A DNA stretch of 64,000 nt from Streptomyces tsukubensis (lineage in GTDB: Bacteria > Actinomycetota > Actinomycetes > Streptomycetales > Streptomycetaceae): contig NZ_CP045178.1 in the NCBI RefSeq assembly GCF_009296025.1, positions 8,494,001 to 8,558,000 of the forward strand. Reading direction: 5' to 3'. A program made the position numbers and the translations under genes. Below, piece by piece: positions 51,288 through 59,315 of the stretch (position 1 is its first letter; each line of letters starts with the position of its first letter). Below the pieces are notes generated by a model. That model saw only the letters and a program-made list of their open reading frames with translations. It was not told the origin of the DNA and did not search any database.

Positions 51288-51635
51288 ACAGGCCGACCGG
51301 CCCGCCCCCGCGTTCCCCGGCCGGGCACCTCGGTACGCGGGGAGGTGCGAGAGAGCGCCACCGCCCACGCGTCACGCCACCTGTGTCCCGGCGCTCTGCC
51401 CACCCGCTCGCGGCGGTACTCCGCCGGTGCACATCGGGTCCCGTCCCCTACGGTACGGAGCTGACGATCCTCGGCGGTCCGGCCGAGCCCCTCGACGGCG
51501 CGGAACCGTACCTGACACGGACCGCCACGGCCGCCGGCCGTTCCCGGTCAACCGGTCGTAGCGCAGCCCCCGTACCCCAACAGCACCCCCCGATCGCTCT
51601 CACACCCCCACCGACCCGACGAGGGAGGAACGACG
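51288..51635. other. Gap between ROK and heparinase-type genes
   Basis: About 350 bp. A coding-like segment near 51436-51545 reads VPYGTELTILGGPAEPLDGA, possibly the remnant of a sugar-hydrolase C-terminal sandwich. There is no intact gene and no clear promoter; GAGGGAGGA precedes the next start. Confidence 0.4.
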
Positions 51636-53711
51636 ATGACCTCACAGCGGCCCGTGCCCACCACGACCACCGCGTCCCCGTCCGACACCCACGACACCCG
51701 TGACGCTCATGACACCCGTGACGCTCATGACACCCGCGACGCGCACGACACCCGCGACGCGCACGACACCCGCGACGCGCACGACACCGGATTCCCGTCC
51801 CTGAGACGGTGGTTCCCGCCGTCGCTCGTCGCCTCCCGGATGCCGGACATCGGCACCTGGAGCCCCGTGCCTCCCTCGACGGACCCAGAGGCATGGGCCG
51901 TCGTCGACGGTGCCACGCGAGCGCGCGTACTGGAGACCGCCACATCCGCTCTCGGCCGACCCTGGCCCGCACTGCCCGCGTCGCTGTACGCACGCTTCGC
52001 ACGCGACGGCGACCGCTCCGACCACCAGACACCCGTCTTCGCCCGACGCGCGCGCCTGGCCCACGCCGTACTCGCCACCGCACTGTGTCCCCGGCACGAC
52101 AGCCGCAGGGAGGCATTGCTCGACGACGTCATGGACGGCGTGTGGGCGTTGTGCGAGGAGACGACCTGGGCCTGGCCCGCACACGACTTCCGTGTCCTCG
52201 GCCCAGGCCCCGGGCTGCTCGCCGACCCGGACCGACCCACCTTGGATCTGGGAGCATCCGGCACGGCGGCCCTGCTCGCTCTCACCGACGCGACAGTGGG
52301 CGACGAACTCGACGGCGTCGACCCGGTGGTACGTCGAAGGCTGCGCCGTGAGGTGGCCACACGCGTACTGCGTCCCTACCGCACGCGGCGGGAATGGGGC
52401 TGGTACGACGGTTCGACCGCCAAGCTCAACAACTGGAACCCGTGGATCCACTCCGAGCTGCTGCTCGCCACCGCGCTCACCGAGGAGGACCATGAACACC
52501 GCGTGGACCTCGTCTGCCACATCCTGCGGGGCCTGGACAACTATCTCCGGGCGCAGCCGGGCGACGGCGGCTGCGACGAAGGGCCGCACTACTGGTGGCG
52601 GGCGGGGGCCAGCCTCTTCGAGTGCCTGGAGACCACCACGTCCTTACTGGGCACAGGCGACGGCGTCTTCGCCCACCCGCTCATCCGTGCGATGGGCCGT
52701 TATCCCGTGGCCACCTGGATCGGTGACGGATGGGCCGTCAACTTCGCGGACGGGCCCGCCCGGCCGCGAGAGGCCGCTCCGGCACTGCTCTACCGGTTCG
52801 GGCGACGCACCGCTCAGCCGGAGGTGAGCGCGCACGCACGGGCCCTGCGCACGGACTCGGAGCCGGCGATTCCCGCCGACGGTGACGCGTTCGACCTGCG
52901 CCGCACCCTGGACGCGCTCTTCGACACGCAATGGCGTACGGCACCGCCCACCGCGTTCCCCCTCCCCGTACACACCTGGCTGCCACAGACCCAGGTGATG
53001 GTGGCGCGCGCCCACCAGGGCGACACCGCGGGCCTGTTGGTGGCGGCGAAGGCCGGACGCAACGACGAGAGCCATAACCACAACGATGTCGGCACGTTCA
53101 TCGTCGCCCTCGACGGCCGTCCACTCCTCGTGGACGCGGGTGTCGGGACGTACCGCAGAGAGACCTTCAGCCGACAGCGCTACACGATCTGGTCGATGAC
53201 CAGCGAGTACCACAACGTTCCTGTCGTCAACGGTCTCGGGCAGCCGCCGGGAGCGATGTTCCGGGCCGCCGACGTGACCGGCCGGCACACCGAGGACACC
53301 GACGAGCTGACGTGCGACCTCGCCCCCGCCTACCCGCCGCGGGCCCGGCTGCGGACGTGGCGCAGAACCGTGCGCCTCGTGCGCGGCGCGGACGAGCGCG
53401 TCGAGATCGGCGACACCTGGCACTGCCGCGAAATTCCGCACTCGCTCTCCCTGCACCTGCTCGTGGCGGGGGAGCTGGAACCGCGGTCCGACGGCAGGGC
53501 CACCGTCTCCCCGCCGGAGGGCCGAAGTCTCTCCCTCACCTGGGACAGCACGGCCTTCACCGCCGAGACGGAGACGATCCCGCTGACAGATCCTGCCTTC
53601 ACTCGCGTATGGGGAACCGAACTGCACCGGCTGATCCTCACCGCCCGCCGACCGGCGAGCCGGGGCGAGCACCTGCTCGTCGCACGCTCCCTCACGTCAG
53701 GCCCTCGGTGA
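51636..53711 (+). CDS. Heparinase II/III-family polysaccharide lyase with N-terminal hexapeptide repeat
   Basis: The 691-aa protein has no signal peptide; the first 55 residues are low complexity, including five tandem HDTRDA units. Residues 60-400 form an alpha/alpha barrel (GWYDGSTAKLNNWNPWIHSE, QPGDGGCDEGPHYWWRAGAS). The C-terminal half has the heparinase II/III signature DESHNHNDVGTFIVALDGRP then LLVDAGVGTY and IWSMTSEYHNVPVVNG. His, Asn and Tyr residues here match lyase active sites for uronate-containing glycans. An enzyme acting on imported acidic oligosaccharides is the likely role. GAGGGAGGA lies upstream of ATG 51636. Confidence 0.85.
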   Translation: MTSQRPVPTTTTASPSDTHDTRDAHDTRDAHDTRDAHDTRDAHDTRDAHDTGFPSLRRWFPPSLVASRMPDIGTWSPVPPSTDPEAWAVVDGATRARVLETATSALGRPWPALPASLYARFARDGDRSDHQTPVFARRARLAHAVLATALCPRHDSRREALLDDVMDGVWALCEETTWAWPAHDFRVLGPGPGLLADPDRPTLDLGASGTAALLALTDATVGDELDGVDPVVRRRLRREVATRVLRPYRTRREWGWYDGSTAKLNNWNPWIHSELLLATALTEEDHEHRVDLVCHILRGLDNYLRAQPGDGGCDEGPHYWWRAGASLFECLETTTSLLGTGDGVFAHPLIRAMGRYPVATWIGDGWAVNFADGPARPREAAPALLYRFGRRTAQPEVSAHARALRTDSEPAIPADGDAFDLRRTLDALFDTQWRTAPPTAFPLPVHTWLPQTQVMVARAHQGDTAGLLVAAKAGRNDESHNHNDVGTFIVALDGRPLLVDAGVGTYRRETFSRQRYTIWSMTSEYHNVPVVNGLGQPPGAMFRAADVTGRHTEDTDELTCDLAPAYPPRARLRTWRRTVRLVRGADERVEIGDTWHCREIPHSLSLHLLVAGELEPRSDGRATVSPPEGRSLSLTWDSTAFTAETETIPLTDPAFTRVWGTELHRLILTARRPASRGEHLLVARSLTSGPR
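51690..51788 (+). repeat. 18-bp tandem repeat encoding (HDTRDA)5
   Basis: Five and a half 18-base units (51690-51788), each reading CA(C/T)GACACCCG(T/C)GACGC. The last copies are identical; the first two carry T variants, so the array grew by in-frame duplication. Confidence 0.9.
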
Positions 53712-53717
53712 CCGAGG
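53703..53717 (+). terminator. Hairpin with the stop codon in its loop
   Basis: CCTCGG-TGA-CCGAGG, in which TGA is the heparinase stop codon. It is short, so termination is doubtful, but it could slow ribosomes or protect the message. Confidence 0.3.
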
Positions 53718-53967
53718 CCTTCGGCCGCCCGGCTTCAGGTGGCAGCGGGCAGCGGGCAGCGGGCAGCGGCCGGGCCCGCTGCCAAGGCGGCGCCGGCCCC
53801 TTCGTGTTGTTCGACGACCAGGTCGGGCGACGGCCGTGGCTTCTACCGCGACGGACTGTTCCGTGCCCCTACCGACCAGTACTTCCGCACACTCGACGCC
53901 GACGGCACCCACCTGTCGTCCGACTTGCAGAACCGACGAAACAGAACCCGTCCTTCGGAGGAGCCCG

Positions 53968-54672
53968 ATGGAACCGCTGCTGTCCACCTCCACGTCCACG
54001 TCCACACCCACGCCCCCACCCACGCGGGATCGGCCCGGGGCACGCGTCATGCCGCTCGGCGATTCCATCACCGACGGACACGCCGCATACCCCGGCGGCT
54101 ACCGCGTCGCGCTGTGGAAACGCCTGACCGCCGAGCAGTACGACATCGACTTCGTCGGCTCCATGACCAACGGCCCCGCCGACCTCGGCGCTCTTCACCA
54201 CGAAGGGCACTCCGGCTGGCGCATCGACCAGTTGGACGCCCACGTCGGCTCCTGGCTGAGGCGGAGCGAGCCCCACACCGTCCTGCTGCTCATCGGCACG
54301 AACGACGTGAACCAGAACTACGACATCGACCACGCGCCCACCCGGCTGTCCGCACTGATCGACCACATCCGCGCGGCCGCACCCCACTGCGAACTCTTCG
54401 TGTCAACCGTCCCACCCCAGCCCGATCCCGTGCGCGAGCGCGGGATCCGGAGCTATAACGCGGCGATCCCGCAGCTCATCGCCCAGAAGGGCCCACGCGT
54501 GCATCTGGTGGACATGTGGGCCGCGTTGACCACCGCGGACCTCGCCGATGGCGTTCACCCGAGCCGAGCCGGCCACGAGAAGATGGCCGCTGCCTGGTAC
54601 CAAGCCCTGCGGACCGTACCCGCCGCGCTCGCCCCGCTCGCCGAACGTGCGGACACGGCCCCGCCGCGGTGA
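53968..54672 (+). CDS. SGNH/GDSL-family hydrolase (carbohydrate esterase-like)
   Basis: The 234-aa protein has a Ser/Thr/Pro-rich start (STSTSTSTPTPPPT), then block I RVMPLGDSITDG (Ser near 34), block II-like GHSGWRIDQL, block III LIGTNDVNQNY and block V DGVHPSRAGHE with catalytic Asp and His. This is close to the acetylxylan-esterase-like SGNH group, which removes acetyl groups from polysaccharides. No clear signal peptide, so it may act on imported substrate. GGAGGAG directly precedes ATG 53968. The 256-bp spacer before it contains a GGGCAGC repeat and a coding-like remnant (FYRDGLFRAPTDQYFRTLDA) of unknown origin. Confidence 0.85.
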   Translation: MEPLLSTSTSTSTPTPPPTRDRPGARVMPLGDSITDGHAAYPGGYRVALWKRLTAEQYDIDFVGSMTNGPADLGALHHEGHSGWRIDQLDAHVGSWLRRSEPHTVLLLIGTNDVNQNYDIDHAPTRLSALIDHIRAAAPHCELFVSTVPPQPDPVRERGIRSYNAAIPQLIAQKGPRVHLVDMWAALTTADLADGVHPSRAGHEKMAAAWYQALRTVPAALAPLAERADTAPPR

Positions 54673-54801
54673 CCCGCCGCCGGTCAGGACCATGTCTCCC
54701 GCCCATGGCACCTGGGCCGATCCTCCGCGGACAGGCCAGGCACCCCGCGCTCGACAACACGCCACTCGAATCGACCCGTCGCGGTCGGCGAGGCCACCGG
54801 C

Positions 54802-56748
54802 TCACCGGAGGGCGGGGATGATCACCCACCTCGCCGTCCCCGTCACGTCCGCCACCGTCGGACGTATACCCGCGGTGCGGCAAAGGAGTTCGAGATCGTC
54901 GTGGAACGCGGTCTCCAAGGGATCGTCCGCGCCCATCGCCGCCATGGCCGCTCGAACCTCCGGTGTGGTCGGCTCCGCAGACCCCTCCTGGGAGTGGTCG
55001 GCCACCACCTCGCCGTCGCGGTACACCACGAAGTTCGTGTCCGCGTTGACACTGCTGTAACAGGACACGGCGAAGGTACCCCGGGACAGCGCCGGGCTTC
55101 CGATGCCCGCGTAGCCGTTCTCCTCCACGAGCAGCGTGTGCGGGCCGAGGGCGAACGCGGCCACGCGTACGTCGTCCACGCCGGAGTCCTCGACCTCGCT
55201 CTGCGTCAGCAGGTCGTCCCAGGTCCCCGTCCGAACGCGGTCCCGATCGGCGCCGAGCCGCAGCAGGGCCTCGTCCGGCGTCGTGTGGTGCACGACGGTC
55301 GCGCAGTACGTGACGTGGCCGGTCAGCTCCTCCATCCATGCCTCGAAATCCTCGGCCGGCTCCGCGGGGACGGCGCCTGGGTCGGCCACCTCTTCGCCGT
55401 TGCGCCAGACGACCGTGCCGTCCGCCCGGCACAGGCGGACCTCACCCGGCTCCACACGCAACTCGTCGGCGGGACCGCCGAGCGCGGGCCGCTCGTCGTC
55501 GACGATCCGCAGCATGCCGTCCTCGTCCAGCACCAGCCCTGGCCGCTCCGCGTCCCCCAGGTGCGCGTACCAGAGCCATCTCCCGTCCGCCCCGAACAGC
55601 ACCAGACGCCGGTCGTCCCTGTGCCCGAGCACCGTACTGCCGTCGGCGGAGGTGAGCGCGTGTTGCCGGAGCGTCTGTCCTCGGCGCAGCACCGCGCCGC
55701 GCGGAGTGTCCACGGCGGGAGTGTCGCAGGCCGCGTGCGCGTCCATCGCCCACACCGGCTCGCCGCCCCCGTCGAGCAGCTCCACCCGGCCGTCGTCCCG
55801 GACCACGAGCCGCCCGGCGCCCGAACCGGAGGTGCCGCTCCTCCACACCGGCGCGCCGTGCGGATTGCGCACCACCAGGTCGCCGTCGGCCGTCAGTTCG
55901 GTCCATCCGCCGTCGGCCCACTCGGTGCCGGACGACCACACGGCGCGATGCTCGGCATGGCAGCGCAGCACCAGATCGCCGTCTCCCTGGTGGACCAGAG
56001 TGTGCGAACCGGACGGGGAAGTCAGTGACTGGTGGCGCAGACGCCCGCCGACCCCGAGCTCCGACCCGCCATAGGCGTACGGCGCTCCCGCGGACACCGG
56101 CGCGGCCGGGCTCTGTGTGCCCTCGTTCCACAGGACGGTGCCGTCGGAGTCCGTCAGACACAGCGTCCTGGCCTTCGACTTCGTGCCGTTGACCGGAAGC
56201 ATGAGCCAGGTGAGCACGGTCCCCTCCTGCTCCAGCCAGTCGACCAGCGGCCCGGTCAGCGCGTAACTCCCGCCGCCGCTCGACCAGTGCTCACCTATCC
56301 GGAGCCAACCGTCCTGCTCGCGCACCACGGTCCGGCGCTTCTTGCCCTCGCGCACCAGGTAAGCGTCGGCGGTGATGTCGGCCACGGGCGCGGCGTCCCG
56401 CAATGCCCGCGCCTCGACCGGGCCGGTGCGTGCGTTGCCCAGGCGCACATGCTCGCCGCTGAGCAATTCCAGGTCGCCGTCGTCGGTGAGGATCAGATGG
56501 CGCGCCCCGGGGGCCGCGAACCCCGAGCGCCAGACCGTCTCGAAACCTTCCCCCGCCTCTACCTGTACCTCGCTCCCGTTGCCGAGCAGCAGCCGTCCTG
56601 CGGCGCCCGCCCGCCAAGTGACCTCCTCCCGGCGGGCATCGGTGATCACGGCGATGCCCGCCGCGTCGTAATGCAGCACGTACTGCCCGGAGGGGGACCG
56701 CAGTTGTTCGTCCCCGTGAAGACGGTTGAACTGGAGCAATTCGCGCAT
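54802..56748 (-). CDS. Bulb-type lectin repeats fused to a DUF6461 domain
   Basis: The 648-aa protein has no signal peptide. Residues 1-470 contain about three to four bulb-type (mannose-binding) lectin modules, marked by LRSPSGQYVLHYDAAGIAVI, LTSPSGSHTLVHQGDGDLVL with VWSSGT, LVVRNPHGAPVWRSGTS and LTSADGSTVLGHRDDRRLVL. After an acidic linker (EPAEDFEAWMEELTG) the last 170 residues read VHHTTPDEALLRLGADRD and TLLVEENGYAGIGSPALSRG, SCYSSVNADTNFVVYRDGEV, matching DUF6461 as I know it. The ATG at 56748 has GAGG upstream. A cytoplasmic sensor or toxin-like recognition role is possible; function is unknown. Confidence 0.75.
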   Translation of the reverse strand: MRELLQFNRLHGDEQLRSPSGQYVLHYDAAGIAVITDARREEVTWRAGAAGRLLLGNGSEVQVEAGEGFETVWRSGFAAPGARHLILTDDGDLELLSGEHVRLGNARTGPVEARALRDAAPVADITADAYLVREGKKRRTVVREQDGWLRIGEHWSSGGGSYALTGPLVDWLEQEGTVLTWLMLPVNGTKSKARTLCLTDSDGTVLWNEGTQSPAAPVSAGAPYAYGGSELGVGGRLRHQSLTSPSGSHTLVHQGDGDLVLRCHAEHRAVWSSGTEWADGGWTELTADGDLVVRNPHGAPVWRSGTSGSGAGRLVVRDDGRVELLDGGGEPVWAMDAHAACDTPAVDTPRGAVLRRGQTLRQHALTSADGSTVLGHRDDRRLVLFGADGRWLWYAHLGDAERPGLVLDEDGMLRIVDDERPALGGPADELRVEPGEVRLCRADGTVVWRNGEEVADPGAVPAEPAEDFEAWMEELTGHVTYCATVVHHTTPDEALLRLGADRDRVRTGTWDDLLTQSEVEDSGVDDVRVAAFALGPHTLLVEENGYAGIGSPALSRGTFAVSCYSSVNADTNFVVYRDGEVVADHSQEGSAEPTTPEVRAAMAAMGADDPLETAFHDDLELLCRTAGIRPTVADVTGTARWVIIPALR

Positions 56749-56943
56749 GGTGACCTCTTCTCGCACCCGAATGCCGTGGTTGCGGCGTCCGTGGTCGGAA
56801 TTCTGCCGGGTACCACTGACAACCGGTCGGCCGAGGGCCCTCCGCCCGGCAGCGCGGTTCGGATCTGGTAACTCGCCCCCTGGGGAGCCGGCGCCTCCAG
56901 GGGAGTGGGTGTCGAGTTCACATCGCCGGGCGTGCCGACGTGA

Positions 56944-57777
56944 TCACCGGGTGAGCAGCCGGTCCATGGCCGCCTGGCTGTCGTCGTCCGCGGCCCGGCA
57001 GATCATCAGCCGCTGGTCGGGGTCCTGGAGTGGCATGAGCACTTCGAACTGGACTGCGATGTCTCCGGCGTCGGGATGTCGTATCACTTTGTGCCCGCGG
57101 CCGTTGGTCTTGACGTCGCGCTCGGCCCACAAGCGGGCGAACCGCTCGTTGCGGGTGACGCATTGGGTGATGAGTTCGTTCAGCACCTGGTCCTCCGGAT
57201 ACGCGGCCCACGCGGCGCGCAAGTAGGCGATCCCCTCCCGTGCGACGCGTTCTGGGTCGGTGTAATACTCGCGTATTTCCGGATGGATCAGACACAGCCA
57301 CATCGAGTTGCGCTGCTGGGGCGGCAAGGCCTCGAAATCGATGAGCAGCTTCGTCATCTCGGGATTCCAGGCCAGGATGTCGTAGCGGTGGTTCATCAGC
57401 ATGGCCGGCAGTGGGGACAGGTCGGCGAGCAGCCGGGTCAGCGGCGCCGCTGCCGTGGTGCGGGGCTCGGCGGTGGTGCGCGGACGCTGCTGGGTGAGGT
57501 CGTAGAGGTAGGTGCGCTCGTCGGGCGCCAGACGTAGGGCGCGGGCCAAGGCTTCGACCACGTCGACCGAGGGCCGCAGCGGGCGGGCCTGTTCCAGCCG
57601 TACGAGGTAGTCGATGCTGATCCCGGCCAGCTCGGCGACCTCTTCGCGGCGCAGTCCCGGGGTGCGCCGGGCCTGCCGGCGGACGGACAGGCCGGCGTCG
57701 CGAGGGTCGAGGCGCTCGCGTCGGGTGCGCAGGAACGCGGCCAGTTCCCGGGCCGGGTCGATGGTGGGGCTCGTCAT
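56944..57777 (-). CDS. XRE-family regulator with MmyB-like ligand domain
   Basis: The 277-aa protein has an N-terminal helix-turn-helix (RRQARRTPGLRREEVAELAG, ISIDYLVRLEQARPLRPSVD) and a PAS-like MmyB ligand domain (LPAMLMNHRYDILAWNPEMT, QRNSMWLCLIHPEIREYYTD, RHPDAGDIAVQFEVLMPLQD). This class is abundant in Streptomyces and usually regulates an adjacent oxidoreductase gene; here the aldo/keto reductase is divergent with 117 bp between starts. A palindrome GTTCCCAGGAAC lies in that spacer. Confidence 0.9.
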   Translation of the reverse strand: MTSPTIDPARELAAFLRTRRERLDPRDAGLSVRRQARRTPGLRREEVAELAGISIDYLVRLEQARPLRPSVDVVEALARALRLAPDERTYLYDLTQQRPRTTAEPRTTAAAPLTRLLADLSPLPAMLMNHRYDILAWNPEMTKLLIDFEALPPQQRNSMWLCLIHPEIREYYTDPERVAREGIAYLRAAWAAYPEDQVLNELITQCVTRNERFARLWAERDVKTNGRGHKVIRHPDAGDIAVQFEVLMPLQDPDQRLMICRAADDDSQAAMDRLLTR

Positions 57778-57807
57778 GCTGTGGCCAACAGGCTGGGTAG
57801 GAGTGGT

Positions 57808-57819
57808 GTTCCCAGGAAC
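57808..57819. promoter_or_regulatory. Candidate MmyB-regulator operator, GTTCCCAGGAAC
   Basis: Perfect inverted repeat GTTCC-CA-GGAAC near the middle of the divergent spacer between the XRE and aldo/keto reductase genes. Confidence 0.5.
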
Positions 57820-57894
57820 TGCCTTCCCTTCACCCCGGCTGCCGGCGGCCGCAGGCTGGTGGCCGACACCTGATCACGAGCACAGGAGAACACC

Positions 57895-58965
57895 ATGTCG
57901 CTGACCCTCGACAGTTATCGGCTGCTGGGCCGTTCGGGGCTGCGGGTCTCACCGCTGGCGCTGGGCGCGGCCACCTTCGGCACCGAGTGGGGCTGGGGCG
58001 CCGAGCGGGAGGAGGCGCGCAAGCTGTTCGACCGCTACACCGAACTCGGCGGTAACTTCTTCGACACCGCCAGCACCTACACCAACGGCAGCTCCGAGCG
58101 ACTGCTGGGCGAGTTCACCCGCACCAACCGCGAGGAGCTGGTGCTGGCGACGAAGTACTCGACGCTGCGCCGGCCCGGTGACCCCAATTCCGGGGGCGCC
58201 CACCGTAAGAGCATGCACGCGTCGGTGGAGGCGAGCCTGCGGCAGCTGAACACGGACTACATCGACCTGCTCTACCTGAACATATGGGACTTCAGGACAC
58301 CGGTGGAGGAGATCCTGCGCGGCCTGGACGACCTGGTGAGGCAGGGCAAGGTTCTGTACGTGGCGATCTCCGGCGCCCCGGCCTGGCAGGTGTCGCGCAT
58401 GCAGGCGATCGCCGATCTGCGGGGCTGGTCGCCGCTGGTCGCACTGGAGATCGAGTACAGCCTGATCGAGCGTACCGGGGAACGCGACCTGATCCCCATG
58501 GCGCGCGAGATGGGACTCGGTGTGGTCCCCTTCTCCCCGCTGGGCGGCGGGGTGCTCACCGGCAAGTACGGCAGTCAGGACCTGAACCCGTCGGGCCCCG
58601 TCGTCGGCGAAACCGCCAGCAGCCGCAGGGGCCTCAACGCCGCCCTGGGAATGGTCACCGAACGTACCCTTGCCGTCGCCGATGTGGTGAAGGAGGTGGC
58701 CTCGGAGCTGGGCCGCACACCTGCCCAGGTCGCGCTGGCCTGGACCCTGAACGCCCCCGGCGTGACGTCGCCCATCATCGGCGCGCGCACCGTCGCGCAG
58801 CTGGAGGACAACTTGGGCGCCCTGCGGGTCGACCTCACCCCTGCCCAGGTGGCCCGCCTGGACGAGGCCGGCGCCATCGACCTCGGAATTCCGCACACTC
58901 TGCTCGCCAGCGATCACATCCGCACGGTCACCACGGGCGACATGAAGGTCGCGACCCGCGGCTGA
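57895..58965 (+). CDS. Aldo/keto reductase with altered catalytic histidine
   Basis: The 356-aa protein of the Kv-beta/AKR type has catalytic Asp and Tyr in GGNFFDTASTYTNGSSERLL, Lys in LVLATKYST, and NADPH-binding residues in the C-terminal TLNAPGVTSPIIGARTVAQL. At the position of the fourth tetrad residue, normally His in the LxxxHxWD strand, it has Asn (YIDLLYLNIWDF). Such variants occur in the family, but carbonyl reduction may be weak or the substrate different. GAGAAC precedes the ATG. It is divergent from the MmyB-type regulator. Confidence 0.88.
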   Translation: MSLTLDSYRLLGRSGLRVSPLALGAATFGTEWGWGAEREEARKLFDRYTELGGNFFDTASTYTNGSSERLLGEFTRTNREELVLATKYSTLRRPGDPNSGGAHRKSMHASVEASLRQLNTDYIDLLYLNIWDFRTPVEEILRGLDDLVRQGKVLYVAISGAPAWQVSRMQAIADLRGWSPLVALEIEYSLIERTGERDLIPMAREMGLGVVPFSPLGGGVLTGKYGSQDLNPSGPVVGETASSRRGLNAALGMVTERTLAVADVVKEVASELGRTPAQVALAWTLNAPGVTSPIIGARTVAQLEDNLGALRVDLTPAQVARLDEAGAIDLGIPHTLLASDHIRTVTTGDMKVATRG

Positions 58966-59315
58966 CGCACTTCATGAACGGCGGCTTCCGGGTACCCCCT
59001 GCTTGGGAGCGAGGGAACGGAGTTCGGCGACCACGGGATCTCCCTTGACCGGGACCTTGACCGGGACCGGGGCCGGGCCGGGGCCGGGACGCCGACGTTC
59101 GCGACGGACATCGTCGAGGACCGGTGTGCCGCCCCCTCCCCGCTCACCCGCTCCGAGGACCACGAGGACCACGAGGGCCGCGCGTGATCTTCAGAGGGGC
59201 TCCTGGAGATCGCCTCGGACCCTCCGAGCCGCCGTCGGCGGCGCGGCTCTCCGCGGCAGCGGACACACCGGCGCGGGTGAGCGTGGTGCTGTGCCGTTCG
59301 TCTGACGGAGTACTC
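58966..59315. other. Gap between converging aldo/keto reductase and XdhC genes
   Basis: About 350 bp with GACCGGGACC-type short repeats at 59048-59090. Frames on both strands look spurious; no clear terminator. Confidence 0.45.
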
